Source: Lactobacillus sp. (GTDB lineage: Bacteria; Bacillota; Bacilli; Lactobacillales; Lactobacillaceae). From it: a stretch of DNA of 64,000 nt. The position numbers and the translations under genes are program-made. The notes below the pieces were generated by a model. That model was not told where the DNA came from, searched no databases, and saw nothing but the letters and a program-made list of their open reading frames with translations. The stretch is from the NCBI GenBank assembly GCA_022484695.1, contig JAKVKU010000014.1:1-64000 (forward strand). The letters run 5' to 3'. Positions 46,395 to 55,341 of this stretch are shown here, piece after piece. Each line of letters starts with the position of its first letter. Positions within the stretch are counted from its first letter, which is position 1.

Positions 46395-46627
46395 GGAAGA
46401 CAAAGGAAAGGTTACACTTAACTTACTTCCATGTGACAAAAATGAAATATTGAGCATATTAAAAAGCGCTTTCACAGCGCTGCGTCCCGGCCTAACAGGC
46501 TTTAAAAGTAAAATTTTCGTTAAGATTTCAACGCATTTTAGAAAAAATAAATAATCTTATAACACTTGTTTTTCCAGAAAGTAGGCAAAATAGCTACAAA
46601 AAATGGCCATTTCTTGTAAAAATGGCT

Positions 46628-46661
46628 AAAAAAAATCCCAAGTTCAAAATTTGAACTTGGG
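46628..46661 (-). terminator. terminator of the guanylate kinase-like gene
   Basis: CCCAAGTTCAAA/TTTGAACTTGGG stem with one unpaired base at the centre, then eight T on the minus strand. Confidence 0.85.
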
Positions 46662-46671
46662 CGTAACTTGT

Positions 46672-47247
46672 CTATTGTTGTTCCACGGCCGCATTGGCCA
46701 TGACTTGATCTAATTTAGCTTTGGTTTCATTCCAGTCTTCATTCATGATGATGGCCACGTGATTTTGTAAACTCTTGGGCAGATGTAAATCACGCATGTA
46801 TTCTTCACTATTCAGACGTTGCTGTAAAGCTACCCGGCTATCGCCCCGCTGGCGCATGCGTTCCCGCAATTGCTTGGGATCTTTAACCGTTAGATAAATG
46901 ACACAAACCAAATCTGGGAAACGGCGCAAATACGTTTCGGCACCCTTCGTGTCTAAGACCATACAGGCTAAATCATTCTTTGCTAAAGCCCGTTGCATCC
47001 CCTCAACTGAAGACCCATATAAATTACCCGCATAATTCACGTATTCCACAAAGTGATTATTAAAAAAGCTATCCGGTGTCTCGAAATAATAATCCTGCCC
47101 ATCGACTTCACCTGGTCTTGGTGCCCGGGTGGTATGCGTCAGCACCCGTGTTGCATGATATTGATCATGCAAATAGTGGCTAACCGTTGTTTTACCAGTC
47201 CCTGCAGCGCCAGTAATAATTATAAGCTTTTTGTCATTGATCGCCAT
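46672..47247 (-). CDS. guanylate kinase-like protein
   Basis: A 191-residue P-loop kinase. Walker A GAAGTGKTT near 13-21, the GMP-binding signature THTTRAPRPGEVDGQDYYF near 38-56, and YAGNLYG near 72. True Gmk keeps Ser-Gly in the P-loop (GPSGAGK); here it is GAAGTGK, so this may be a second, specialised copy rather than the housekeeping enzyme. ATG start. It is a single gene between terminators. GMP phosphorylation is likely but not proven by the sequence. Confidence 0.82.
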   Translation of the reverse strand: MAINDKKLIIITGAAGTGKTTVSHYLHDQYHATRVLTHTTRAPRPGEVDGQDYYFETPDSFFNNHFVEYVNYAGNLYGSSVEGMQRALAKNDLACMVLDTKGAETYLRRFPDLVCVIYLTVKDPKQLRERMRQRGDSRVALQQRLNSEEYMRDLHLPKSLQNHVAIIMNEDWNETKAKLDQVMANAAVEQQ

Positions 47248-47380
47248 GGCTGAGCTCCCCTATAGATTTTATTTTAACCCCAATAATAACAGGTCTTGGT
47301 GAAAATAAAAAGTGATTGTTTCTATAATACCTTATTTTAGGAGAGATGGCGTAAGTGTTTCCAATAAAACAACGAAAAAA

Positions 47381-47398
47381 CAACGATTGTTGCCTCTG
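47381..47398 (-). terminator. possible terminator of the coiled-coil NlpC/P60 gene
   Basis: A short stem GCAAC/GTTG on the minus strand followed by TTTTTT. Weak stem. Confidence 0.35.
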
Positions 47399-47408
47399 CT
47401 AAACCACA

Positions 47409-48611
47409 TTAAACACGGCGGGCAAAGTCCGGGCGAAACCAGGCAATGGTCCCAATCTTCACGTTTTCTCCGGGTTGAGGGGCATGAATATATTCCCCAT
47501 TGCCTAAATAAATGGCCACATGATGGGCCGTACCCACACTACCCCAGAATAATAAATCCCCTGGTTCAACTTGGCCTAGGCTGACGTGTTGGCCCTGGGC
47601 ACTTTGGTCTTGGGAAACCCGAGGCATACTGCGGCCAGCCATGCGGTAACAATATTGCACCAACCCAGAGCAATCAAAACCACTGGGGGTGGTGCCGCCC
47701 CAAACATAGGGTACCCCTAAAAACTGCAGGGCATTTTGAATGATCTCATTTTTAGCCGCAGCCGGGGTTAAATTGGCGTCTAACGCTGCCCCATAGGCCC
47801 CACTGGCTGACCCAATCCCCTCGACTGGTGCGTCATTGGTATGCTGGTCGGCTTCAGCTTGGCGCTGGGCAACCGCAGCAGCTTCAATAGCGGCCTGGTG
47901 CGCCTGGGCTTGGTGGAGTTGGTCTTGCAGCGACTGGGTCATACTTTGATTAGCCGCTAATTGGGCCTGTAATTGGGTCTGCTGAGCTAAAGCTGCTGCT
48001 TGATCCTGGTCTAATTGGGCTTTATCGGCCACCAACTTGCTTTTTTGGGCCACCAGTTCGGCCTGCTGGTCCTGTTGGCTGGCCTTTAAGGTGGTCAATT
48101 TATGTTGGGCTTGCTGCAGTGTCTGTAAGGCAGATTTCGTTACCTGCTGGATTTTGCGCACGGCTAAAGCCCGGGTCACCATTTCCGCAATATCCTGCCC
48201 ACCCAAGACGTAATCCGCATAGGCATTGCCTAAGCTGCTCTTTTGGTTACGTTGCTGCAGTTGCACCAATTGCCCCTGCAGGTCGGTTTTTAACGCACCG
48301 ATATCCACTTTGGTGGCCTTGATCCGTTGCCCCAGGTCCTGGAGCTGAGCCTCATTGGCCGCAAGCTTGGTTTCGGCCTGCTGTAAAGCCAAGGTTTGAT
48401 TGGCCACGGCATTATTCAACTGGGTCACCTTAGCCTGCTGGTCCTGGAGTTGGTGTTGCAAGTCCTGCCCCTGTTGGGCATTGATAGCCAGAGCCTGTTG
48501 GGCGGTGGTGACTTGTGAATCAGCGGCTTGAACCAGTTGGACTGGCAGGCTTAAGCCCACCAAAATAACCACCAATAAGCACCGCCAACGGTTGCGAATC
48601 CACATCGCCAC
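47409..48611 (-). CDS. secreted NlpC/P60 hydrolase with N-terminal coiled coil (PcsB/CwlO-like)
   Basis: A 400-residue exported protein: signal peptide to about residue 29, a long Gln/Ala-rich coiled coil at about 32-250, a short linker, then NlpC/P60 (Cys in FDCSGL, His in AHHVAIYL, HAPQPG). The architecture is that of PcsB/CwlO-type septal or lateral peptidoglycan hydrolases, which are gated by FtsEX through the coiled coil; this is family knowledge. GTG at 48611 or ATG at 48605 start. 19 bases after a GNAT gene on the same strand. Confidence 0.9.
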   Translation of the reverse strand: MAMWIRNRWRCLLVVILVGLSLPVQLVQAADSQVTTAQQALAINAQQGQDLQHQLQDQQAKVTQLNNAVANQTLALQQAETKLAANEAQLQDLGQRIKATKVDIGALKTDLQGQLVQLQQRNQKSSLGNAYADYVLGGQDIAEMVTRALAVRKIQQVTKSALQTLQQAQHKLTTLKASQQDQQAELVAQKSKLVADKAQLDQDQAAALAQQTQLQAQLAANQSMTQSLQDQLHQAQAHQAAIEAAAVAQRQAEADQHTNDAPVEGIGSASGAYGAALDANLTPAAAKNEIIQNALQFLGVPYVWGGTTPSGFDCSGLVQYCYRMAGRSMPRVSQDQSAQGQHVSLGQVEPGDLLFWGSVGTAHHVAIYLGNGEYIHAPQPGENVKIGTIAWFRPDFARRV

Positions 48612-48630
48612 ACCAACTTTCTACGTCATT

Positions 48631-49128
48631 TTATAATTTCTTGCCTAAAATCAGTAAGGAATACAAATTACCATCCATCTGGGCGACTTCGGGCAAATCC
48701 CCCCAAGTCTCATAGTGATTGCGTTTAAATAGTTTGACGCTGGGCGTATTGTGTTTGAAAATGAAGGCTAAGACGGTGGTGACCCCTAATTCCTGGGCCT
48801 GCTTAGTCATGAAATCCAGGGCGGTTTGGCCTAAGTGGTGGTGTTGAATCATATTGGTGAGATAAATCGACACTTCTTTGGTATGGCCATAAGCCGGCCG
48901 CCCATAAAAATCGGATAAACTGATCCAGCCCACCGTTTTACCAGCCAGCACCATCACCCATAGGCCATTGCCTGGGGTTTGATGGGCCGCAAACCAAGGT
49001 TCTCGCTCCGCCACCGTAATTGGGGTCGTATCGGCAGTGGCCAGGCGCCCGGGGATACTCTCGTTATAAATTGCCACAATGTCTGCCAAATCTTCAATAC
49101 GTGCTGTTCTAAAAGTTACGTTATCCAT
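48631..49128 (-). CDS. GNAT-family N-acetyltransferase (phosphinothricin acetyltransferase-like)
   Basis: A 165-residue acetyltransferase. The N terminus FRTARIEDLADIVAIYNESI is typical of the PAT/YwnH group. The acetyl-CoA-binding turn is divergent (NMIQHHHLGQTALDFM near 95-110), but HNTPSVKLFKRNHYETWG near 130 is standard. ATG. Probably transcribed with the NlpC/P60 gene downstream. Substrate is an unknown amine. Confidence 0.85.
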   Translation of the reverse strand: MDNVTFRTARIEDLADIVAIYNESIPGRLATADTTPITVAEREPWFAAHQTPGNGLWVMVLAGKTVGWISLSDFYGRPAYGHTKEVSIYLTNMIQHHHLGQTALDFMTKQAQELGVTTVLAFIFKHNTPSVKLFKRNHYETWGDLPEVAQMDGNLYSLLILGKKL

Positions 49129-49539
49129 CTAACTGGCCTCACTATATTTATATTTCGGATTTTAGCCATAATATTTTCCCAAAGGATGGGGTAAATTTGC
49201 ATAAATCCTATTGCTTTTAAAAATTATATCAGTTATCCTTGATTTATTCAGTCTTTCCCTGTGCAGTAAAATTTTAGGCACTTCTTCAGAAAGTCGGCGG
49301 GCGCTGAGAGCCGATGAATCCTAGGGTTTGAAGTACGCAGGGGGATGCACTAAGATTGGGTTAAAACAAGTGAATAAAATAATCAGTGTTATGATTGAAG
49401 CTTTTTTTCAATCAGCACAACGAGCGATGCAATGCATAATGCGGGTGGTACCGCGGATCAAATTGATGATTCGTCCCAGGTCTATTGAATAGATTTGGGA
49501 CTTTTTTTATACCAAAAAAATGATAAAGGATGGATTAGT
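49129..49539. other. intergenic region with tyrS leader
   Basis: 410 bases between the GNAT gene and tyrS: promoter TTGCTT-N17-TATCCT at 49211-49239 (plus), then the T-box leader. Nothing else seen. Confidence 0.7.
49260..49508 (+). promoter_or_regulatory. T-box riboswitch of tyrS
   Basis: The T-box sequence GGTGGTACCGCG at 49444-49455 is intact. The specifier loop reads GAAG-TAC-GCAG with the tyrosine codon TAC at 49334-49336, and AGAGCCGATG upstream fits the AG-bulge region. The terminator stem (GTCCCA...TGGGAC plus seven T) is at 49473-49508. Uncharged tRNA-Tyr should stabilise the antiterminator and turn on tyrS. Confidence 0.95.
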
Positions 49540-50814
49540 TTGGAAAAAGTACAACAAGGACAAATCGTAGATGAATTAGAATGGCGCGGCGCTGTCAACC
49601 AAATGACCGATGAAGCCGGCTTAAAAGAATTAGTTAAAGACAAGGCCATTTCTTTATATTGTGGCGTGGATCCCACCGGAGATTCTTTACACATTGGCCA
49701 TTTAATTCCCTTCATGATGCTCAAACGGTTCCAAGAAGCCGGCCATCATCCCGTTATTTTGATTGGTAGTGGCACCGGATCAATCGGTGATCCTTCTGGT
49801 AAGAAGAGCGAACGGGTCTTACAAACCATGGACCAAGTGAAACATAATGAAGTGGCCATCACCAAACAAATGAAACATTTATTTGGCACCGACAACTTCA
49901 AACTCGTTAACAACTATGATTGGTTATCCAAATTAAGTTTATTAGATTTCTTAAGAGACTACGGTAAATTATTCAACGTCAACACTATGTTAAATAAAGA
50001 AATTGTTGCCAGCCGTTTGGAAGTCGGAATTTCTTACACCGAATTCACCTACCAAATTTTGCAATCCGTCGACTTTTTGACTTTATATAAAGAACATGAT
50101 GTGCAATTACAAATTGGCGGGGCCGATCAATGGGGCAATATCACTGCCGGCATCGATTTGATCCACCGCCAAGAAGGCCAAGAAGCGAAAGTTTACGGCT
50201 TAACCATTCCCTTGATGCTAAAAGCCGATGGCACTAAATTTGGTAAGACAGCCGGGGGCGCGGTTTGGTTGGATCCTGAAAAGACCACCCCTTATGAATT
50301 CTACCAATTCTGGTTAAACCAAGACGACCGGGACGTGGTGAAATACTTGAAGTACTTCACTTTCTTAAGTGCCGCTGAAATTGACGAATTAGCTGAAACG
50401 GTGAAAACTGCCCCTGAAAAACGCCAAGCCCAACGCCGTTTAGCTGAAGAAGTCACCCGCTTTGTCCATGGCCAAAAAGCCGTTGACCAAGCTGAACACA
50501 TCTCTAAAGCCCTATTCTCCGGGGAATTAACCACCTTAACCGCCGAAGAAATTGAACAGGGCTTCAAAGATATGCCAAGTGTGACCATTCAAAACGAAGT
50601 TCGGCCATTGGTGGAATTATTAGTGGATGATACTAAGATTGAACCTTCTCGCCGTCAAGCCAGAGAAGACATTAAAAACGGCGCCATTTACATCAACGGC
50701 GCTCGCCAACAGGACTTAGACTTCAAAGTAGACCCCAAGGCCAGCTTTGATGGTCAATTCGTCATCATTCGTAAGGGTAAGAAAAAATATACCTTATTAC
50801 GTGTGGCCCAATAA
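49540..50814 (+). CDS. tyrS: tyrosyl-tRNA synthetase
   Basis: Charges tRNA-Tyr. Class I signature HIGHL near residue 47, the second ATP motif as KFGKT near 230, C-terminal S4 domain after about 350. 424 residues, normal length. Start TTG at 49540, nine bases after AAAGGATG; in-frame codons further upstream fall inside the T-box terminator. Codon use is strongly biased. Ended by a 13-bp terminator. Confidence 0.96.
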   Translation: MEKVQQGQIVDELEWRGAVNQMTDEAGLKELVKDKAISLYCGVDPTGDSLHIGHLIPFMMLKRFQEAGHHPVILIGSGTGSIGDPSGKKSERVLQTMDQVKHNEVAITKQMKHLFGTDNFKLVNNYDWLSKLSLLDFLRDYGKLFNVNTMLNKEIVASRLEVGISYTEFTYQILQSVDFLTLYKEHDVQLQIGGADQWGNITAGIDLIHRQEGQEAKVYGLTIPLMLKADGTKFGKTAGGAVWLDPEKTTPYEFYQFWLNQDDRDVVKYLKYFTFLSAAEIDELAETVKTAPEKRQAQRRLAEEVTRFVHGQKAVDQAEHISKALFSGELTTLTAEEIEQGFKDMPSVTIQNEVRPLVELLVDDTKIEPSRRQAREDIKNGAIYINGARQQDLDFKVDPKASFDGQFVIIRKGKKKYTLLRVAQ

Positions 50815-50835
50815 GTCTAAACTGACAATTTAAAT

Positions 50836-50877
50836 AAGCACCGAATCCCAGGTAATTCCCCGGATTCGGTGCTTTTT
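50836..50877. terminator. bidirectional terminator
   Basis: AAGCACCGAATCC/GGATTCGGTGCTT perfect 13-bp stem, 14-base loop, between convergent tyrS and folP. Confidence 0.88.
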
Positions 50878-50885
50878 ACATACAT

Positions 50886-52019
50886 TTATTTAATCTCATC
50901 GTCGCTTTTATCAATCAAAAACGAATTATTAATAGCATCAATTAACTTGATCATATCCGCGGTGGCCTTGCTGTCGTGGACCCGAATCAAGCGGCCCCCC
51001 TGTTGAATCATCAAGGTTTCACTGATGATAGTTGGCAATAGGCGGTCATCTTTGGCTAAGCCCAAGAGCTTGCCGTAAAAGCCCTTATTGGACACCGCCA
51101 CCATGGTGGGACGTTTGTAGAGATTCAACTTATCCAAGGTGCGCATAAAGGCGAAATCTTGGATATTATCCGCCTTAGCGGAATAGCCAATGCCCTGGTC
51201 TAGCGCAATATGATCATAAGGCACAGCCTTGGCTAACAGGCTCAAGTTTTCTTCAAAGAAGCCTTGGACATTGGAGGTCAAATCATCTTTATAAGGTTTG
51301 CCGCGATTTTCATGCATGGTCAACACGGCTGGTTGATAGGTCTTTAACAGCGCTAATTTTGCCGGGTCATCCCGAAAGCCGTTCACGTCGTTAATGATCT
51401 GCACGCCGGCATCTAGGACTGCCTGCATCACCGGGGTTTTATAGGTATCCACGGCGATCAACACATCGGGAAAATGGCTTTGGATGGCCTTGATTTCTGG
51501 TAACACCCGTTGTAATTCCACTTCTGGAGTAATTTCTGTGAAGCCAGGACGGGTGGTCTGGCCGCCGACTTCTAACACCTTGGCCCCATTGGCCACGTCA
51601 ACTTCAGCGCGGCGAATAACGTCATCGACGTTTTGTAACACGCCGCCATCGTAAAAGGAATCCGGTGAGGTATTGAGAATTGAATAGACAATAGGTGTGG
51701 TGGTCAAGTTCAATTCAAAATCCCGCCCCCGCCACCAGAGTTGGTGAGCCGTCCAGATCTGGGTCAACTGAGCCGCACAGGTAGTTTCCGGCAGACGGCG
51801 GTTAATTTCTGCAACAAAGGCTTTGAACTGATAAATATTGAAATGCACTTTAAAATCAGCCCGTACTTGCGTCATGGTCACATCTAAATCCGCCCACAGT
51901 GGCATGAGCCAGGCCAGTTCATCACTGTCAGTTTCTGTAAATTTCAAATCCACCTGAAAGGGGTCAAAGATTTTTTGCCCGGCTAAGGTGTCGCTGGTTA
52001 ATGCTTCAGTCAATTCCAT
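50886..52019 (-). CDS. folP: dihydropteroate synthase with N-terminal extension
   Basis: Joins p-aminobenzoate to the hydroxymethyl-dihydropterin pyrophosphate. The catalytic barrel starts near residue 108: ILNTSPDSFYDGG, GGQTTRPGF, IAVDTYKT, INDVNGF and RVHD at the end. The first about 105 residues are an extra domain absent from the usual 270-280 residue enzyme but common in lactobacilli; its role is unknown. ATG overlaps the end of the HAM1-like gene by ten bases. Last gene of the folate operon. Confidence 0.94.
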   Translation of the reverse strand: MELTEALTSDTLAGQKIFDPFQVDLKFTETDSDELAWLMPLWADLDVTMTQVRADFKVHFNIYQFKAFVAEINRRLPETTCAAQLTQIWTAHQLWWRGRDFELNLTTTPIVYSILNTSPDSFYDGGVLQNVDDVIRRAEVDVANGAKVLEVGGQTTRPGFTEITPEVELQRVLPEIKAIQSHFPDVLIAVDTYKTPVMQAVLDAGVQIINDVNGFRDDPAKLALLKTYQPAVLTMHENRGKPYKDDLTSNVQGFFEENLSLLAKAVPYDHIALDQGIGYSAKADNIQDFAFMRTLDKLNLYKRPTMVAVSNKGFYGKLLGLAKDDRLLPTIISETLMIQQGGRLIRVHDSKATADMIKLIDAINNSFLIDKSDDEIK

Positions 52020-52603
52020 TGTTGGTCACTCCAATTCCGCATAAGATTTTCAATTGCTTGTTCCCGTTGGGCATAGCGCTGCCGTTGGGGGGTGGTCATT
52101 TCGGCCAAAGTTTGGCTGGCCCCTTTTGGGATCACGATTTGGTCCAGGTCAAACCCATGGGTCCCTTGGGCTTTAAGGGCCACCTGACCAGCCAAGTGCC
52201 CTTCCCCCACCAGATAGCGGGGGCCTTGGCACAGGACTAAATAAGACGTCAATATAATGCCCCGATTTGACTGGTCCTTTAACAGCTGCAAAATATAAGC
52301 ACTGTGACTCAAAGACCCATGTTGGTCAAACTCCCGGTGGGTCTTGGTTTGAAAATGTCCCGGCAGAGCTGCTAATTCAATACCGGAATCATCCCCCAAC
52401 ACCGGTAAATCGGTTTTTAAAACCCCTTGAATAAAGCGGGCTTTCTGCAAAGCATTGGCCCGATAGTCGGCTAATTCTGGTGGAAATTGGATCTTTTCAT
52501 GCAAGTCTTGATAATTCACGGCTGCCACTGCAAATGATTTAAAATATGTGGTCAATTCCTGGCTCTTACCCAGGTTATTGGAGGCAATGATCAGCTTATT
52601 CAC
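52010..52603 (-). CDS. HAM1/RdgB-like nucleoside triphosphate pyrophosphatase of the folate operon
   Basis: A 197-residue protein of the Maf/HAM1 fold. SNNLGK near 8-13 and DDSGIE near 73 (metal and triphosphate binding) are kept. Motifs that recognise the purine in RdgB are changed: SARYSG reads QTKTHR, GFGYDP reads GFDLDQ, and the C-terminal SHRGQA reads YAQREQA. GTG start overlaps folC by eight bases and its end overlaps folP by ten. In this position it could remove pyrophosphate from 7,8-dihydroneopterin triphosphate, a step for which no Nudix (FolQ) gene is present here. That function is inference. Confidence 0.85.
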   Translation of the reverse strand: MNKLIIASNNLGKSQELTTYFKSFAVAAVNYQDLHEKIQFPPELADYRANALQKARFIQGVLKTDLPVLGDDSGIELAALPGHFQTKTHREFDQHGSLSHSAYILQLLKDQSNRGIILTSYLVLCQGPRYLVGEGHLAGQVALKAQGTHGFDLDQIVIPKGASQTLAEMTTPQRQRYAQREQAIENLMRNWSDQQWN

Positions 52604-53918
52604 CGGGATTCACCACGGTTTTCACCAAATAAAAGGAACCGGCCACAAAAATCAAGGGGTTCACCAGGTGCTGGGCTAAGACCTTGGCATACGCCACGGC
52701 ATTGGCGGGATCGGCCACCGCGGTGATGGTATTAGCTTCAGGTAAGGCCTTTTGCATCAAGTCCTGCAAGGTATCCGCATCCAGGGCTCGCTTAGGATTG
52801 TCCGGCGTGGTGGCAATGTAGTCTGCCTTTAAATCCTGCAACAAATCTAAATTATCCACCACATCCTTGTCCTTTAAAAAACCCAAGACTAGGATTAACT
52901 GATAATCTTTTTCGTAGGGTTTCAAAGTCCGGGCTATGCTGGCAAAGGCGTCAGGATTGTGGCCCCCATCCCCATATAAAAGAGGATCTTGGCTGATCAA
53001 TTGCATCCGACCGGCAAAACGCAGGTCTTTTAAAGTTTGTTGCAAAATTTCCGCGGTGATGGGGCCTTGGATGGGCTGGTGGTTGTAGCTTTCCACAAAG
53101 GCCAGCACGGTGCGCAGGTTCTCCACTTGAAAGGACCCGGCCAAACTCAGATGCAGCTTTAAGTCCGTGCCGTTAAACTTGGCTAAGACGTCACTGCCAT
53201 CCAGATTGCCCTGGGTCAATAACACATTTTGCAGCTTGGCACTGTGATAATGGGCCGCCCGCTCCCGGGCGATGGTTTCAATAATGGCATTGACGACAGG
53301 AAATTGATCTGGATAATTGATGACCTGGGCATGGGCCCGGATAATCTTGGCCTTGGTGGTAGCAATGGCTTCAATAGTGTCCCCTAATAAGGCCATGTGG
53401 TCGTAATCAATATGCACGAACACATCGTAAGCAGCGGTGGCAATGGCGTTGGTGGCGTCTAATTCGCCACCAAGACCGCATTCCAAAATGGCCATATCCA
53501 CTTTGGCTTGGGCAAAATACAGCACCGTGATCAAAAACCAGGCTTCAAATTCGGAAATTTCGGCCCAGTTCATCCCTAGACGCCCCATACCAGCGGCTAA
53601 CTGGTCAAAGGCCTGGTTGAAAGAACGATAATCAATGAATTGACGATTAACTTGAATCATTTCCCGGGGGTCATTTAACGCGGGGCTTGAAAACACGCCT
53701 ACCTTCAAGCCGGTGGCCTGGAGCAATTGGCCCATCATTAAACTCGTGGAGCCCTTGCCGTTGGTGCCACACACATGAATAATCGGGTATTTCAAATCCG
53801 GTTGATCTAAAGCCAACAAAATCCGCTTTAACAAGGGAATCCGATTGGCCTGGCCGTAAAGCATCGTGGTTTGAATTTGTTGCAAATTAGCTTGGTACTG
53901 GTCAAATTCCGTGGTCAT
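52596..53918 (-). CDS. folC: folylpolyglutamate synthase / dihydrofolate synthase
   Basis: Adds glutamate to dihydropteroate and folates with ATP. P-loop VCGTNGKGSTS near 49-59, Mur-ligase central domain and C-terminal domain with DGGHNPDA near 317. 440 residues, normal. ATG, with AGGCGGTG seven bases upstream in the end of folE. Fourth gene of the folate operon; overlaps the HAM1-like gene. Confidence 0.95.
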   Translation of the reverse strand: MTTEFDQYQANLQQIQTTMLYGQANRIPLLKRILLALDQPDLKYPIIHVCGTNGKGSTSLMMGQLLQATGLKVGVFSSPALNDPREMIQVNRQFIDYRSFNQAFDQLAAGMGRLGMNWAEISEFEAWFLITVLYFAQAKVDMAILECGLGGELDATNAIATAAYDVFVHIDYDHMALLGDTIEAIATTKAKIIRAHAQVINYPDQFPVVNAIIETIARERAAHYHSAKLQNVLLTQGNLDGSDVLAKFNGTDLKLHLSLAGSFQVENLRTVLAFVESYNHQPIQGPITAEILQQTLKDLRFAGRMQLISQDPLLYGDGGHNPDAFASIARTLKPYEKDYQLILVLGFLKDKDVVDNLDLLQDLKADYIATTPDNPKRALDADTLQDLMQKALPEANTITAVADPANAVAYAKVLAQHLVNPLIFVAGSFYLVKTVVNPGE

Positions 53919-53922
53919 AAGC

Positions 53923-54492
53923 TTACACCGCCTGTAGTTGTAACATTAAGTCCTGTCTGGTTTGGGGTGTTTTAAAGGCCCCGGAATAATAAGTGGTTCT
54001 AGTTTGGCTATTGGTTTTTTTGACCCCCCGCATTTCCATGCACATGTGCCGAGCCTTGACGATGACGGCTACGCCCGCTGGCTTTAAAATATGATCCAGT
54101 GTCTTGGCGATTTCGGCGGTGATGTTCTCTTGCAAGGTGGGCTTATGGCTGACGAAATCCACCAGTCGGGGAATCTTGCTCAAGCCGATAATTTTACCAT
54201 CTTTCGGAATATAGGCCACGCTCACCGAGCCAAAGAACGGCAACAAGTGATGTTCGCACATACTATAGAAGGGGATGTCTTTGACCAAGACGATTTCATC
54301 TTGATCATGATCCGAATCGAATATTTTGTAATCTTTGAATTCCCGGTCTTCTAAGGAACTGAAAACTTCCGCATACATCCGGGCCACCCGATCTGGGGTT
54401 TCCACCAGGCCGGGACGGTCGGGATCTTCTCCCACAGCCGTCAAAATCTGACGGACCGCCTGGGTAATCATATCTTTATTGTTTTGCTCCAA
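53923..54492 (-). CDS. folE: GTP cyclohydrolase I
   Basis: Opens GTP to 7,8-dihydroneopterin triphosphate. Zinc-binding Cys and His in MCEHHLLPFFG near 76-86 and HMCMEMRGVKK near 148. 189 residues, normal. Separated from folK by seven bases. Third gene of the folate operon. Confidence 0.97.
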   Translation of the reverse strand: MEQNNKDMITQAVRQILTAVGEDPDRPGLVETPDRVARMYAEVFSSLEDREFKDYKIFDSDHDQDEIVLVKDIPFYSMCEHHLLPFFGSVSVAYIPKDGKIIGLSKIPRLVDFVSHKPTLQENITAEIAKTLDHILKPAGVAVIVKARHMCMEMRGVKKTNSQTRTTYYSGAFKTPQTRQDLMLQLQAV

Positions 54493-54499
54493 AATTCAG

Positions 54500-54985
54500 T
54501 CACGCTCCATTAAATTCTTCTAATCTTTGGGACTCCCCCAAGGCTGCTAATGCTTGGGTCACTTGGTCATAATAAGGGTCATCTTTAGCCAACACATCTA
54601 ACAGGGGTACCAGCACGAAGCGGCGGTTGAAGGCCTCTGGGTGGGGAATCGTTAAACTCTGGGTGGCAATGCGTTGCTCATCGAAAAAAATAATATCCAG
54701 ATCAATGGTCCGGGGGCCCCAGTGGACCTTGCGCACCCGGTGACCGGCTTTTTCAATGCTATGGATCACGGCCAAAAGCGCCTGAGGGGTCAAGCTGGTC
54801 TCTAACTTCAAAGCCCCATTTAAGAAATCATCTTGCACCACGCCCCCCACCGGTGCGGTTTGATAATATTTCGAGACCTTTAAAATATTGATCTGATTAT
54901 TTTGTTGTAATTCCGCGATGGCCTGTTGTAAATTGGCCAATTTATTGCCCATATTGGCACCGATGCTCAAATAGGCGGTATGCAT
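54500..54985 (-). CDS. folK: 6-hydroxymethyl-7,8-dihydropterin pyrophosphokinase
   Basis: Transfers pyrophosphate from ATP to hydroxymethyl-dihydropterin. SIGANMGNKLANL near 7-19 and the signature GPRTIDLDIIFF near 91 with both metal-binding Asp. 161 residues. ATG overlaps the folB stop by one base (TAATG). Confidence 0.97.
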   Translation of the reverse strand: MHTAYLSIGANMGNKLANLQQAIAELQQNNQINILKVSKYYQTAPVGGVVQDDFLNGALKLETSLTPQALLAVIHSIEKAGHRVRKVHWGPRTIDLDIIFFDEQRIATQSLTIPHPEAFNRRFVLVPLLDVLAKDDPYYDQVTQALAALGESQRLEEFNGA

Positions 54986-55341
54986 TAGTCCCTCACCTCG
55001 ATTGCCACATTATCCAGCACCCCGTCAATGGGGGTATTGAACTTGCGAATGGTTACTTCAACATGGGCAATTTTAGCACCAAATTTCGTTTTAAGGGTGG
55101 TAATGATATCATAAGCCAGCGTTTCCAATAAATCGACCCGGCTTTTAGCCACCACCGCGGCGGTAGCCCGATAAACATCCCCATAACTCAGCGTTTTGGT
55201 CAAATCTTCATGAATGGTTTGGTAGTCAATATTGGTCTCAATACTGATATCGATCCCCAAATCCTGCCCAATCTTTTTTTCCTCAGGATAAACCCCAATA
55301 TGGCTGTGAAAGCGTAAATTATTCAATAAAACTTTGAGCAA
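54985..55341 (-). CDS. folB: dihydroneopterin aldolase
   Basis: Splits dihydroneopterin to hydroxymethyl-dihydropterin and glycolaldehyde. The N terminus LLNNLRFHSHIGVYPEEKKIGQ carries the active-site Glu region; the conserved Lys is near 97 (VTIRKFN). TTG at 55341 (118 residues) lies eight bases after AGAGG; GTG at 55350 overlaps that site. First gene of the folate operon. Confidence 0.93.
   Translation of the reverse strand: MLKVLLNNLRFHSHIGVYPEEKKIGQDLGIDISIETNIDYQTIHEDLTKTLSYGDVYRATAAVVAKSRVDLLETLAYDIITTLKTKFGAKIAHVEVTIRKFNTPIDGVLDNVAIEVRD

Larger units (their letters stand above)
46257..46671. other. 415-base intergenic region
   Basis: Carries the WalR-like box and promoter of the NlpC/P60 gene, a cre-like AAAAAGCGCTTTCA at 46461-46474 (two mismatches, overlapping AGCGCT-TTCAC-AGCGCT), and the terminator of the guanylate kinase-like gene at 46628-46661. 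No gene seen. Confidence 0.6.
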
